37,363 nucleotides of DNA from Candidatus Nitrosopumilus sp. (GTDB taxonomy: Archaea > Thermoproteota > Nitrososphaeria > Nitrososphaerales > Nitrosopumilaceae), in the NCBI GenBank assembly GCA_028351415.1, contig JAOMJV010000012.1, forward strand, positions 1 through 37,363, in the 5' to 3' direction. The notes beneath the pieces are model-generated. The model saw only the letters and a program-made list of their open reading frames with translations. It searched no databases and was not told where the DNA came from. The translations under genes were made by a program, and so were the position numbers. Shown here one piece after another: positions 6,246 through 15,191 of this stretch (position 1 is its first letter; every line of letters begins with the position of its first letter).

Positions 6246-7439
6246 TTGGGAGAATTTCAAGAATTTACTGAGGCATTATTTGCACAATTATCCGTTGAAA
6301 TTGATGAAGAGAAAGAAATTATAAAATTAGCCAGTAGGGCAAATGACGATATAGGTCAAAAAGCGGAATTTAAAAACTTAGAAGACATTGCAACAAATAT
6401 TTTTTTAGAGTATAAAGAAAAAGTAGAAGAATTTCTAGGAATAAAAATTCCAGAAAATATTGAATTAAAATTTCCAGAACTAACTGATTTAAAAATATTA
6501 AAAGGAAAAAAAGTATTTGCGGATAAAAAATCTAAAGAATTCGTAACAGAGTTATTCAATGCCGTTGCAAAAGAAAATAAAACAAGGATTGCAGAGTTAA
6601 TGCAAGAAGATACTGCAAAATATTTGGTATATTCCACATATGCCATTCAATACATTTCTAAAATCACAACAACATATGGGGACTATCTGGATTCAATAAT
6701 CTATTTGAATAAATTTATTCTATCACGATACCCAAAAATAATTCTACATAAACAAGGTGAACCATATGAATCAAAATTTGATAGCGTAAACTCTGGATAC
6801 ATAGGAGCAGTAAAAATGACAGTTATTGAAGAATTAATTCACGCCGTACAAGAAAATTTACAACAAGTAAATAAAAATGCGGCAATGGAAGTAAATAAAA
6901 TTAATGAAGAACTAGCAAGCATAATTTTATCATTAGATACTGAAACCATAAACGAACTTGCAGAGTATTGTCAATTACAAGCTGTACCAGATGATTTTCC
7001 ATTTGCAAAAAAGGCAAATCTATTTTTCTTTTTGAATCCTGATCATTTCTTAATTGAACAGATAGGCCCAGACGTAATGACATTCACCCATGTAGAAATA
7101 GATCCAAAGATAGGAGAATCCATTCCCCAACTTTTAGATATTTATAAAAAATGGCTCGTTCCAATACAACAGCACCATGCAGCATTTACAGCAATGGAAG
7201 GGATGGCAGCTTTTGCAATTGAAAATATCCTAAAAGACGATAAAGATTTTCAAAATTATCTTACCACGTTTATGGGAACTGATTTTTCAGCATATCAAGT
7301 ACGAAAAAGTATCGGCAAAGATTTCACCAAGGCAGTATATGAAAAATTAGGAACCGTCACATTCAAAAAAATGATTGAAATTCCTCCAAATACAAAAGAA
7401 TTGAAAGATCCTCAACTGTATCTAAAAAAACTGAGTTAG
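6246..7439 (+). CDS. Conserved-looking 397-aa protein, possible metallopeptidase-like motifs
   Basis: I do not recognise this family. The protein is soluble, without a signal peptide or membrane segment, and mostly helical. Two motifs stand out: VIEELIHAVQENL (about residues 197-209), with EExxH where zincins have HExxH, and AMEGMAAFAIENIL (about 317-330), resembling the downstream glutamate helix of gluzincin peptidases. This is only a pattern resemblance; the first zinc His is replaced by Glu. The start is TTG at 6246, and no ATG lies near the N-terminus. The SirB1-like gene follows after 5 nt, so the two are probably one operon. Confidence 0.75.
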   Translation: MGEFQEFTEALFAQLSVEIDEEKEIIKLASRANDDIGQKAEFKNLEDIATNIFLEYKEKVEEFLGIKIPENIELKFPELTDLKILKGKKVFADKKSKEFVTELFNAVAKENKTRIAELMQEDTAKYLVYSTYAIQYISKITTTYGDYLDSIIYLNKFILSRYPKIILHKQGEPYESKFDSVNSGYIGAVKMTVIEELIHAVQENLQQVNKNAAMEVNKINEELASIILSLDTETINELAEYCQLQAVPDDFPFAKKANLFFFLNPDHFLIEQIGPDVMTFTHVEIDPKIGESIPQLLDIYKKWLVPIQQHHAAFTAMEGMAAFAIENILKDDKDFQNYLTTFMGTDFSAYQVRKSIGKDFTKAVYEKLGTVTFKKMIEIPPNTKELKDPQLYLKKLS

Positions 7440-7444
7440 TAATA

Positions 7445-8263
7445 TTGAGTGAAAAATTTGATCCACTAGTTGCAGAATGGATGTCATTTGTAAAAAATCC
7501 AAATTTTAACTTAATTGAAAAATGTTTGAAATTCTCACAATTAATAGAGTATCCAGATTTACATGTTGAAGAATATATTAAAAAAATTAATTGGATTGGA
7601 ACATCATTAAAAGAATCAATTAATGATGTAAAAAATCCAACATATCTAATCTCAATGTTAAATGAACATCTCTTTGAGAATTTGGGCTATAGTGGGGATG
7701 ATGACGATTACTATAACCCAAAAAATAATTTTCTTAATGAAGTAATTGACAAGAAATTAGGAATTCCAATTACAATGTCAATTCTCTATGTAGAAATTGC
7801 AAAATTTATTGGGTTGGATCTTAAAATTGTAGGATTTCCAAGCCACATTGTAGTAAAATACAATGAAGAAATGATTTTAGATCCATATTATGATGGGCGT
7901 TTACTTGACATAGATGATCTTCAAGAAATTTTAAACGCAAATTTTAGAGGAGAGTTAGAATTTAAGCCAGAATTTTTAGATGAAGTAACATCAGAACAAT
8001 TACTTATCCGAATGGTTCGTAATTTAAAAAATTCATACATACAATCATTTGTGTACGATAAGGCATTACGTTGTGTAAATATGGCATTAGCAATTGAACC
8101 AGAAGCTCCCGAGGATATCAGGGATAAAGGAATTTTAGAACAGAGATTACTAAATTCTGAAAAAGCATTGGAGTATTTGAATAAATATTTAGAAATAAAT
8201 CCTAATGCCGATGATGTGGATTTTATTTTAGAATTAATTAGAAGTATAAAGACAAAAAATTAA
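7445..8263 (+). CDS. SirB1-type transglutaminase-like protein with C-terminal TPR
   Basis: The 272-aa protein has the SirB1/transglutaminase-like core2 pattern: the helix KLGIPITMSILYVEIAKFIGL (about 112-132), then VGFPSHIVVKY with the conserved His (about 141), then MILDPYYDGRLL with the conserved Asp. The classical catalytic Cys position is Ser here, as is common in SirB1 proteins, so transglutaminase or protease activity is doubtful. Residues about 195-265 form two TPR-like helical pairs (ALRCVNMALAIEPEAP; ALEYLNKYLEINPNA). The start is TTG, 5 nt after the previous stop. Bacterial relatives have no firmly assigned enzymatic role. Confidence 0.88.
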   Translation: MSEKFDPLVAEWMSFVKNPNFNLIEKCLKFSQLIEYPDLHVEEYIKKINWIGTSLKESINDVKNPTYLISMLNEHLFENLGYSGDDDDYYNPKNNFLNEVIDKKLGIPITMSILYVEIAKFIGLDLKIVGFPSHIVVKYNEEMILDPYYDGRLLDIDDLQEILNANFRGELEFKPEFLDEVTSEQLLIRMVRNLKNSYIQSFVYDKALRCVNMALAIEPEAPEDIRDKGILEQRLLNSEKALEYLNKYLEINPNADDVDFILELIRSIKTKN

Positions 8264-8431
8264 TCAAAGTATAGAATCTATATCTTTTCCTTCTTTGATC
8301 AAAGATATCTCATGACGAGCAATTTTATTTCTAAATGCCCCTTTGATAATATCTAATTCACTACGAAGTAATGCAATTTCATCTTCAAGTTTCGCAACTC
8401 GTTCATAGATAGTTTCAGCTTCTGAACTCAT
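8264..8431 (-). CDS. 55-aa coiled-coil protein
   Basis: This small gene reads from ATG (8431) to TGA (8264), abutting the stop of the convergent SirB1-like gene. The translation starts MSSEAETIYERVAKLEDEIA and ends KEGKDIDSIL. Heptad spacing of hydrophobic residues (V, L, I, L, L, I, I) over residues 8-30 predicts a short coiled coil, so it is probably a dimeric adaptor or subunit. It has no known family. Codon use and a clean start support a real gene, but the size leaves doubt. Confidence 0.6.
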   Translation of the reverse strand: MSSEAETIYERVAKLEDEIALLRSELDIIKGAFRNKIARHEISLIKEGKDIDSIL

Positions 8432-8502
8432 AATTACTTATGAATAAGAAATTCTCTTAAAAAGTTATTGGTGAATGGTTTGATTAGTACAAAAATTGTT
8501 AG

Positions 8503-8664
8503 TTATAATTCAAATTCTTGACGACATTTTTCACATTTGGCTCTTTCTTCCCCAGGTGAGCCTAAAAGGAATATTTTTCCAATTGTATGACATAAAGGAC
8601 ATAATCCAGTAGTGGCATTTTTTGGACCTGTACGAATAATTTTTTGACTTTTTCTACGTCCCAT
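8503..8664 (-). CDS. 53-aa zinc-ribbon protein
   Basis: The gene reads ATG at 8664 to TAA at 8503. The product starts with a basic tail (MGRRKSQKIIRTGPKNATTG), followed by CPLC (residues 22-25) and CEKC (44-47), a four-cysteine zinc ribbon with an 18-residue spacer. The basic N-terminus suggests RNA or DNA binding, as in small ribosome-associated ribbons, but I cannot name the family. The four regularly placed Cys make it a convincing gene despite its size. It lies 39 bp from tRNA-Ser on the same strand. Confidence 0.75.
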   Translation of the reverse strand: MGRRKSQKIIRTGPKNATTGLCPLCHTIGKIFLLGSPGEERAKCEKCRQEFEL

Positions 8665-8702
8665 GAAAAATCACACTAAACCGGTCTATTAAGTTTTAAT
8701 GG

Positions 8703-8786
8703 CGCGAGGAGAGGGATTCGAACCCACGAGTTCTTGCGAACATGAAATTAGCAATCTCACGCCCTACCGGGCTAGGCGACCCTCGC
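8703..8786 (-). tRNA. tRNA-Ser (GCT), CCA encoded
   Basis: The minus strand folds as a type II tRNA of 84 nt. The acceptor stem GCGAGGG pairs with TCCTCGC. The anticodon loop is TTGCTAA with GCT. The long variable arm is GTTC-GCAA-GAAC, and the T loop is TTCGAAT. The discriminator is G (8703), and the following CCA is genomically encoded at 8702-8700. The T stem has one T-T mismatch (positions 50/64). The long variable arm and GCT anticodon define Ser for AGC/AGU codons. No intron is seen. Confidence 0.95.
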
Positions 8787-8839
8787 ACAATTAGGATTAG
8801 AAGTATCTGTAAATAAATTCATTCGTTTGCTAAACTGGG

Positions 8840-8846
8840 TATAAAT
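8840..8846 (+). promoter_or_regulatory. TATA box of the isocitrate-dehydrogenase-like gene
   Basis: TATAAAT at 8840-8846 would place transcription start near 8868. That is 13 nt before the GTG at 8881 and 34 nt before the GTG at 8902, so it does not by itself decide between the two candidate starts. Confidence 0.5.
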
Positions 8847-8901
8847 TCAGTATTTTAGGAATATGTAGAATTAATTAGAAGTGTATCCAAATATTGCAAT
8901 A

Positions 8902-9933
8902 GTGAGTAAAAAATCAGTAGTAATGAAGGGGGATGGCATTGGACCTGAAGTTGTAGATTCAATGTTGAGAGTTCTAAATGAATGCAATTTTCAATCAGAG
9001 TTAATTTTAGCAGAAGTAGGATCCGAACAGTGGGACAAAAATGGAAGAAAAGATGCATCATATATTCCAGAATCAACTATGAATGCATTAGAAGAAGCAG
9101 ATTGCTGTTTTAAAGGTCCCACCACCACAATTCCAGTTCCAGGAGCACCCCGAAGTGTTGCAGTTACATTAAGACAAAAATTTGATCTTTATGCCAATAT
9201 TAGGCCAACTAAAACTTATGATAGATTAACGCCAAATAGAAAATTAGATTGTGTCTGTTTTAGAGAAGCAACTGAAGGTCTCTATACAGGAGTAGAAACA
9301 AAAATTACAGATGATGCAGCAATAGCAATTAGAAAAATAACTAGACAAGGAAGTAGAAGATTAGTTGATTCTGCAGTAGATTGGGCAAATAAATTTGAAA
9401 TGAAAAAAATGGTTGCAATTACAAAAAGAAATATTTTAAAACAAACAGATGGGATATTTTGGGAGGAGACACAAAAAGCAGTTGAAGGAACTGGAATAGA
9501 CTTATCAGAAATTTACATAGACAATATGGCCCAGCAAATGGTAATTGCAACTGAACAATTTAATGGCTCAGTATTAGTCAGTACCAATTTATTCATGGAT
9601 ATTATTTCAGAACTTGCATCAGCTTTAGTAGGCTCCATTGGATTAATTTATTCTGCAAATATTGGAAAAAATTATGCAATGTTTGAGGCAGCACATGGAA
9701 GTGCTCCGCAGTTTGCAGGCCAAAATAAAGTAAACCCTACAGCAACTGTGTTGTCCGGAGCTTGGATGGCAGATTACATGGGAGAGAGAGATGTAAGGGA
9801 TGCAATTTTTGGTGCAACTGAACAAGTCATTAATGAAGGAAAAGCAGTAACATGGGATATTGGCGGTAATGCAACAACTACACAAATGACTGATGCAATT
9901 ATTGAATATGCAAAAGATAGATTAAAAAAATAA
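8902..9933 (+). CDS. Isocitrate/isopropylmalate-type beta-decarboxylating dehydrogenase
   Basis: The 343-aa protein has the family core: GDGIGPEV at the N-terminus, substrate-binding TLRQKFDLYANIRP, FREATEGLYTG, the catalytic Lys in ITKRNILKQTDG, and C-terminal FEAAHGSAPQFAG...NPTA. Members oxidatively decarboxylate isocitrate, 3-isopropylmalate or homoisocitrate. Which substrate is used cannot be read safely: TCA-cycle isocitrate dehydrogenase is the default, but homocitrate synthase elsewhere in this window makes homoisocitrate a fair alternative. I chose GTG 8902 (MSKKSVVMKGDGIG), which gives the usual spacing to GDGIGPE. GTG at 8881 would add seven residues. It is monocistronic and convergent with topoisomerase IB. 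Confidence 0.9.
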   Translation: MSKKSVVMKGDGIGPEVVDSMLRVLNECNFQSELILAEVGSEQWDKNGRKDASYIPESTMNALEEADCCFKGPTTTIPVPGAPRSVAVTLRQKFDLYANIRPTKTYDRLTPNRKLDCVCFREATEGLYTGVETKITDDAAIAIRKITRQGSRRLVDSAVDWANKFEMKKMVAITKRNILKQTDGIFWEETQKAVEGTGIDLSEIYIDNMAQQMVIATEQFNGSVLVSTNLFMDIISELASALVGSIGLIYSANIGKNYAMFEAAHGSAPQFAGQNKVNPTATVLSGAWMADYMGERDVRDAIFGATEQVINEGKAVTWDIGGNATTTQMTDAIIEYAKDRLKK

Positions 9934-9986
9934 TTAATTTTTTAATTTCTCAATAGGTTTCTATGTTTTTAATTAATCTAGATATT

Positions 9987-11648
9987 TTATTTTAAATTTT
10001 TCCATTCTACGTCCTCATTTTTTACCCAGAGGAATTTCTTTTGTAATGCTGCTGTGTATAATTTCTCCCATTCAGCTCCGACTTCATTAGTCCATGCTTT
10101 GAAAACACGTGGATCTATGTAGTTTCTAAGAGATGTTCCAATCGCATAATCTTTAGTTTTTTCTGATAAATCTAATTGAAGTTCTAGTTTTTCTAATCTT
10201 TCTTTGTGTTTAGATTTTTGTTTCTTAATTTGTTGATTTAATGTCTTGACTCTCTTTTCTTTTCTTTTCTTTTGGGTATCTGTTTTTGATTCAGTTAATT
10301 CCACTTTTTTAAGAGTTTCTTGAGTTTTTTTCCATACTTGTTCTTTTTCCACTTTTTTAAGAACGTCTCGTTTCTTTTGTAATGTTAGTTCATATGTTTT
10401 AGGAATAGTTCTTTTATGATTACACATCATTGCAGCTTCTAAGTTTGCTAATTTGGCATGGTATAATTTCTCATTTGCTGTTTTTCCCTTTATGTTGTCA
10501 TGCTCTACTAGGTATTTTTTTACAACTGCTGTTGCAAGATACGTCCTAAACACTTTGGCAGTTAATCCTTTTACAATTCCTGAATAGTATTGATTAACGT
10601 GTCTTGATGTAATATCTTCAAAAATTTCATCTTTTGGTTTTTTCTTTTCAATTATTTTTTTAATATTTTCGTGGAATTGTTTATCGTGACCTTCAGCTAC
10701 TACTGTTTCTTGCCATCTAACACTATCTTTACCTAGAAAATCAAACTCAATTGTTTTTGCTGTAATTTTGATGTGTTCTTTTCTAAGAGTTGTGGCACCT
10801 ACAGTATCCGCCTCATCTGGGTCTTTTTCGTCTCCTACTCTCATAGCAGTTCTATAAATCAAATAACACGCAGTAGATATTTTACTAATTTTTGGATCTT
10901 TACTTTTCATATCTTTTACTATTCTATCTTTAATTTTTTCAATTTCATTTCCTAGTTTGACTGCTTTTTCATATTTTTCTTTATCTCTATCTTGTTTTAG
11001 TCCTGAAGTATCTGCAAGCCACACATATTTTCTTTTTTCTGTAAGGACATCCATCCAACTGGCCAACCACATGGAATCATTATCATAAATAATTTTACCC
11101 CAATCCCCTTCTGGTCTTTTTGCATCTTTTCCAAGGTTTAATGTTACATCTTTTGCCGTAACTCTAGGTTTCCATTTTCCTCTTAGTGGATGTTCTCCTC
11201 TACCGATGAATATTCCTGGAGGCTCTGCCATGTAATTTCCAACTTCAACATCTTTTCCATCCATTACTGCAATACCATATTTTATTTTTAATTTCTCTCG
11301 TAATTCTTTTCTTTTTACCGATAATGCTTTTCTATCTTCTTTTGTCATCATTTCTTTGAGGTCTTTTTCTTTATCTACTATTTTGTAGGCATTTGAAAAA
11401 TCAATATCTTCGTATAATATTTTTTTAAATTTTGAATCTAATGTTTTGGCAAAATCTTTTGTAAAGTTCTTTTGAAAAACCTTGTCTTGTGCATATGGTG
11501 TGTCTTTTTTCTTTGCCCATTGATAGATCATCTCTTCTTGATTGATATCTAGATTTATGGTATCTCCTTTGATTTTTATCGTAATTCCCTGTTTCTCATA
11601 TTTCGGAGGGAACAGGATTCCATTATGTTGTAATTTTTTCCATTTCAT
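9987..11648 (-). CDS. DNA topoisomerase IB, eukaryote-type
   Basis: The 553-aa enzyme relaxes both supercoil signs through a 3'-phosphotyrosyl link. All human Top1 active-site residues have counterparts: R270 (TAMRVGDEK), K307 (DFLGKDS), R368 (KVFRTYL), H411 (CNHKRTIPKT) and the nucleophile Y510 (SLRNYIDPR). The core signature EPPGIFIGRGEHPLRG is at about 142-156. Residues about 428-500 are a Lys/Glu-rich coiled-coil linker. The large charged N-terminal domain of eukaryotic enzymes is absent, so the protein starts at the core. Topo IB of this type is a known hallmark of Thaumarchaeota among archaea. Alone on its strand segment, with convergent neighbours at its 3' end. Confidence 0.97.
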   Translation of the reverse strand: MKWKKLQHNGILFPPKYEKQGITIKIKGDTINLDINQEEMIYQWAKKKDTPYAQDKVFQKNFTKDFAKTLDSKFKKILYEDIDFSNAYKIVDKEKDLKEMMTKEDRKALSVKRKELREKLKIKYGIAVMDGKDVEVGNYMAEPPGIFIGRGEHPLRGKWKPRVTAKDVTLNLGKDAKRPEGDWGKIIYDNDSMWLASWMDVLTEKRKYVWLADTSGLKQDRDKEKYEKAVKLGNEIEKIKDRIVKDMKSKDPKISKISTACYLIYRTAMRVGDEKDPDEADTVGATTLRKEHIKITAKTIEFDFLGKDSVRWQETVVAEGHDKQFHENIKKIIEKKKPKDEIFEDITSRHVNQYYSGIVKGLTAKVFRTYLATAVVKKYLVEHDNIKGKTANEKLYHAKLANLEAAMMCNHKRTIPKTYELTLQKKRDVLKKVEKEQVWKKTQETLKKVELTESKTDTQKKRKEKRVKTLNQQIKKQKSKHKERLEKLELQLDLSEKTKDYAIGTSLRNYIDPRVFKAWTNEVGAEWEKLYTAALQKKFLWVKNEDVEWKNLK

Positions 11649-11713
11649 TTTATCATTGCGGACTTTGACAAAAACTCTATTCCATCTGTATATAATTTAA
11701 TGCACAGTGATTT

Positions 11714-12544
11714 TTAGCCTGGAAATAGCTCTTTACTCATATATTTTTCAAATTCTATGTCTGTTTTGGACTGTTTTGCTTCAATAAACATGGCTGCATC
11801 GGTTCCTACAATATATCGTGGTAGAATTTCATCACTGTGTATTGCTTTCATAATTACATCTGCAACTTGCGATGGTGCTGTACCCATCTCTGCCATCATC
11901 TTAAGACCTGCTAAAATATGATCAGTTAATTCTTTGTATTTTACATCTGCTTTTGATTCTGGAACTTTCATAGCATTGAAAAAATTTGTTTTAATTACAC
12001 CTGGTTCTATCAACATAACTTTAATTCCAAATTGACCTAATTCGTATCTTAGACATTCACTAAACCCTTCTAATGCAAATTTTGCACTAATGTAAGCTGA
12101 AGATCCTGGTAATCCAATTTTTCCAACCACAGAACTCATGTTAACTATAATTCCTGATTTTTGCTTTCTCATAATTGGGGATACTTCTTGAATTATTTTT
12201 ACGATGCTGAAAAAGTTTGTCTCGAACTGTTTTCTAAAATCATTTAATGATATGTCTTCAGTACATCCAAATTGACCATATCCTGCATTATTTACCAAAA
12301 CATCTAATCTTCCATGTTCTGTAGATATTTTTTTAATTACTGAAATTATTGATTCCTCTTTATCTACATCTAATTCTATAATTTTTATTTTAAGATTTTC
12401 TTTTTTTGCTGCATACTCTAACTCTACTCCCTTGCTCACATCTCTCATACTTGCAAATGTTTCATATCCGTCTCTTGCTAGTGCTAACACTGTTTCTAAT
12501 CCAATGCCTGATGAACTACCTGTAACAAGAGCAACTTTTTCCAC
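11714..12544 (-). CDS. Short-chain dehydrogenase/reductase (SDR)
   Basis: The 276-aa classical SDR has the cofactor motif TGSSSGIG (residues 8-15), NNAGYG (about 88-93), the catalytic Ser (NMSSVVG) and YISAKFALEG with the Tyr-Lys pair. The acidic or basic residue after the second beta strand that would fix NAD versus NADP preference is not clear. The C-terminus is longer than the minimal SDR and resembles members acting on lipids or retinol-like alcohols; the substrate is unknown. It sits 43 nt downstream of the helicase gene on the same strand, so co-transcription is possible but not obviously meaningful. Confidence 0.9.
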   Translation of the reverse strand: MEKVALVTGSSSGIGLETVLALARDGYETFASMRDVSKGVELEYAAKKENLKIKIIELDVDKEESIISVIKKISTEHGRLDVLVNNAGYGQFGCTEDISLNDFRKQFETNFFSIVKIIQEVSPIMRKQKSGIIVNMSSVVGKIGLPGSSAYISAKFALEGFSECLRYELGQFGIKVMLIEPGVIKTNFFNAMKVPESKADVKYKELTDHILAGLKMMAEMGTAPSQVADVIMKAIHSDEILPRYIVGTDAAMFIEAKQSKTDIEFEKYMSKELFPG

Positions 12545-12587
12545 AATTATCTTATTTTTTTCTTATATTTATCCCATTTTGATTTTT

Positions 12588-15098
12588 CTAGACTAATGGT
12601 TTGTCCCCTTCTACAGGATCAATTAATTCTGTTTTCTCTCCGTTGTTGATTCTTTCTAAAATTTCCAGTGCTGAATATTTATGCAAAAATTCATTATTAT
12701 TTCCACATCTGTATGAAAATGTACATCGTGGACACCCTGCTTCATTTTTGCAAGGACATTCTTTTACAATATACATACTTCTTTCAAGTACTTTTTCAAA
12801 TCTATCGTACAATGCTTTACTTGCACCACTACCTCCAATGGCCCCATCATATATGAAAATCAAGCCTGAAGTCCCTAATGATATTCCTCCTAAATCTTGA
12901 GATACTCCGCCTGTAATCATGTTACTACCCTCAATTACAATGTGCTCTGTAGCGTGATATCCACTAGCCTCTGTATACTCTTCATCTTCAGATGCATCCA
13001 TAATCTTTAGAGGTCTTGGCGCATGAAATACAATTCCTTTTGTAATAAAATCATATTCTAGAGGTTTGTCTAGCATTACTTTTTTACCCTGTGTTACTTC
13101 TTGTCCTAATTCTATGTTGACATAACCGTAGACTTTTTTCTCAATATGTAATTTACAGAATGCTATTTCAATTCCACCTGCATTTCTTTTTTCAAATACT
13201 GTTTCAATTGTTGGCCATTCTTCTGTTAATGATTTTGTATAGTATGGATAGTCTTTTGGAATTCTTTCAATTTTGGCATAATTTTTTTCAGGATAATTCA
13301 ATTCTTTTACTTTGTAACGTGAACCTGCTAGAAAATAAATTGCATCTTTGTGTAATTCCTCTAACGCTATTGGCAGTGTCCTGTCTCCTACTTTTTTTCC
13401 ATTTAGAAAAATATCTATTGATTTACCAATTCCTCTTATGCTGTAATCATTTAAAATTAAATTAATTTTTTCAAAATTTGGAATAATTCTATTGTTTGAT
13501 TCTATGATATTCTCTTTAATCATGTGATGTTCAATTACCTCTTGATGTTCTTTTAATTCATGTTTTGAAATTGGCTTATCGCATGCCATTGCTAGAATTT
13601 GAAATTCCTCTACAAATGGATTATTTGGATCAATGTATGTTTTTTCAATATCTTCAAAATAATCATCAGGATGATTTTTGTAATATTGAGAAATAGGATC
13701 ATTTCCTAATACCAAAAATGCATATCCTCTCTGACCCTTTCTTGCAGCTCTTCCTATTCTTTGAGTTAGTCTGTTAACTGGTATTGTGGATGATATGACA
13801 CAATCCACATTTCCAACATCTATGCCTAATTCAAGCGTAGGAGTGCATGAAATTGCCTGCAATTTATCTTCCTTGAATTGTTTTTCTACTGACATTCTAT
13901 AATTTGCCATCAGTCCTGCTCTGTGCACTTTGATGTTAATTTTTTGTTTTTTTGCCTGCATTGCTAAAAGTTCTGCATTCAAATGTGAATTGCTAAAAAT
14001 CATTGTTTTGTGATTTTTATCTGTTAATTTTTTTGTTAATTCTACCATTAGTTTTCTTTGTGTTCTAAGTGATGGAAATAGCATGAGAAAATCTGTTTCC
14101 CCTTTTTTACCTGTTCCTTTGATAAGTTGCATTTTCTCTCCAAACAATTGCTCACAAAATGCTTTGGCGTCTTCAAGAGTTGCTGATGCAGCAATAAATT
14201 GTAATTTACTATTACAAATACGTTTTAGTCTTTTTATGATGTAGTGAACATTTGATCCAAAAATTCCTGAATAAACATGCGCTTCATCTACTACTACAAT
14301 TTTTGTTGAATTTAATAGAGATGAAAATTTTGTTTGATGCCATAAGTGATAGTGTAAAACATCGAAATTTGTAATTAAAATTTCTGGTGGGGCTTCATTA
14401 ATTTCTCTCCTTTCTTCTATTTTGGTATCTCCGTCAAAAACTTTCACATTAATTTTAATTTCATCTGCAAATTTCTTAATTTTTGGAAATTGATCTCTAG
14501 ATAATGCTTTTGTTGGATATACAAAAATTGCAAATACTTTTCCTTGATTGGATTCCTTTTTTATTTTTTCAATTACTGGGATTAAAAATGCCTCTGTTTT
14601 TCCTGATGCCGTTGGTGCTTCAATTACGATATTTTCTCCAAATACTATTTCTTGAATTGCATCTTCTTGAAATTTATAGAATTGATTTATTTTTAATTCC
14701 TTGAGATAACCTGAAATATTTTCATCTAATCCTAATTCTTCAACTTTACATCCCATTTTAGGCTCAGAATTCTTTAAAATTTTATAATCTGAAATAAAAT
14801 CTTTTTTTGAAAACAAAATTTCTTCAATAAATTTTTCTGGACTAATTTTACCGATCATTTCTTTAATTTCTTTTTCTGATCTGATGATTCCTTCATCTGC
14901 CAATCCTTCAGTCAGCCCTTTTTCAGTAACTAATCCTTTATCAAATCTTTCTAGAAATTCTAGAAATATTTCATCTGGATTTTTTGAAAATTCTAGTATG
15001 TCTTCAATACCGCATTTACTACAAGACACATGCATTTTTTTGTTGAATGTTTTTTGAATTTCAATTTTTGATTTACATTTTGGACATGAAAATTTCAA
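12588..15098 (-). CDS. MrfA/Hrq1-like DEAH helicase with C-terminal DUF1998-type zinc site
   Basis: The 836-aa SF2 helicase has a zinc ribbon at the N-terminus (C5, C8, C26, C29), Walker A APTASGKTEA at 161-170, DEAH at 271-274, motif III SATLEDA, and motif VI QRIGRAARKG. The C-terminus has a five-cysteine cluster, C781, C783, C789, C792 and C798 (CPCKNEAGCPRC...YRC), as in the MZB/DUF1998 domain of bacterial MrfA and eukaryotic Hrq1. Those enzymes unwind DNA 3'-5' and act in repair of mitomycin-type and crosslink damage. The extra N-terminal ribbon is not standard for MrfA. It is divergent from an orphan DNA methylase. A repair role is inferred from the family. Confidence 0.9.
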   Translation of the reverse strand: MKFSCPKCKSKIEIQKTFNKKMHVSCSKCGIEDILEFSKNPDEIFLEFLERFDKGLVTEKGLTEGLADEGIIRSEKEIKEMIGKISPEKFIEEILFSKKDFISDYKILKNSEPKMGCKVEELGLDENISGYLKELKINQFYKFQEDAIQEIVFGENIVIEAPTASGKTEAFLIPVIEKIKKESNQGKVFAIFVYPTKALSRDQFPKIKKFADEIKINVKVFDGDTKIEERREINEAPPEILITNFDVLHYHLWHQTKFSSLLNSTKIVVVDEAHVYSGIFGSNVHYIIKRLKRICNSKLQFIAASATLEDAKAFCEQLFGEKMQLIKGTGKKGETDFLMLFPSLRTQRKLMVELTKKLTDKNHKTMIFSNSHLNAELLAMQAKKQKINIKVHRAGLMANYRMSVEKQFKEDKLQAISCTPTLELGIDVGNVDCVISSTIPVNRLTQRIGRAARKGQRGYAFLVLGNDPISQYYKNHPDDYFEDIEKTYIDPNNPFVEEFQILAMACDKPISKHELKEHQEVIEHHMIKENIIESNNRIIPNFEKINLILNDYSIRGIGKSIDIFLNGKKVGDRTLPIALEELHKDAIYFLAGSRYKVKELNYPEKNYAKIERIPKDYPYYTKSLTEEWPTIETVFEKRNAGGIEIAFCKLHIEKKVYGYVNIELGQEVTQGKKVMLDKPLEYDFITKGIVFHAPRPLKIMDASEDEEYTEASGYHATEHIVIEGSNMITGGVSQDLGGISLGTSGLIFIYDGAIGGSGASKALYDRFEKVLERSMYIVKECPCKNEAGCPRCTFSYRCGNNNEFLHKYSALEILERINNGEKTELIDPVEGDKPLV

Positions 15099-15191
15099 GA
15101 TCTAATAAATAAGAAATATTAGGTGATTTATTGTTTAATTTTTTTTATAACCAATGAGATTATTAACCTAGAAACAATCTTTAATTTAAAA

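Noticed and set aside
9643-9885. Long minus-strand frames within the dehydrogenase gene and similar antisense frames elsewhere (for example 24738-25151, 32187-32747 and 33394-33825)
   Set aside because: They run opposite well-supported genes, show no domain, and follow the codon pattern of the real gene in mirror image.
9987-11648. Viral or poxvirus-like origin of topoisomerase IB
   Set aside because: The EPPGIFIGRGEHP core, long coiled linker and Y510 in NYIDPR fit the eukaryotic/thaumarchaeal form, and base composition matches the surroundings.
15123-15191. Upstream extension of the DNA methylase to a GTG at 15123
   Set aside because: It adds a hydrophobic AT-rich leader with no family resemblance. 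ATG 15192 gives the normal distance to motif IV.
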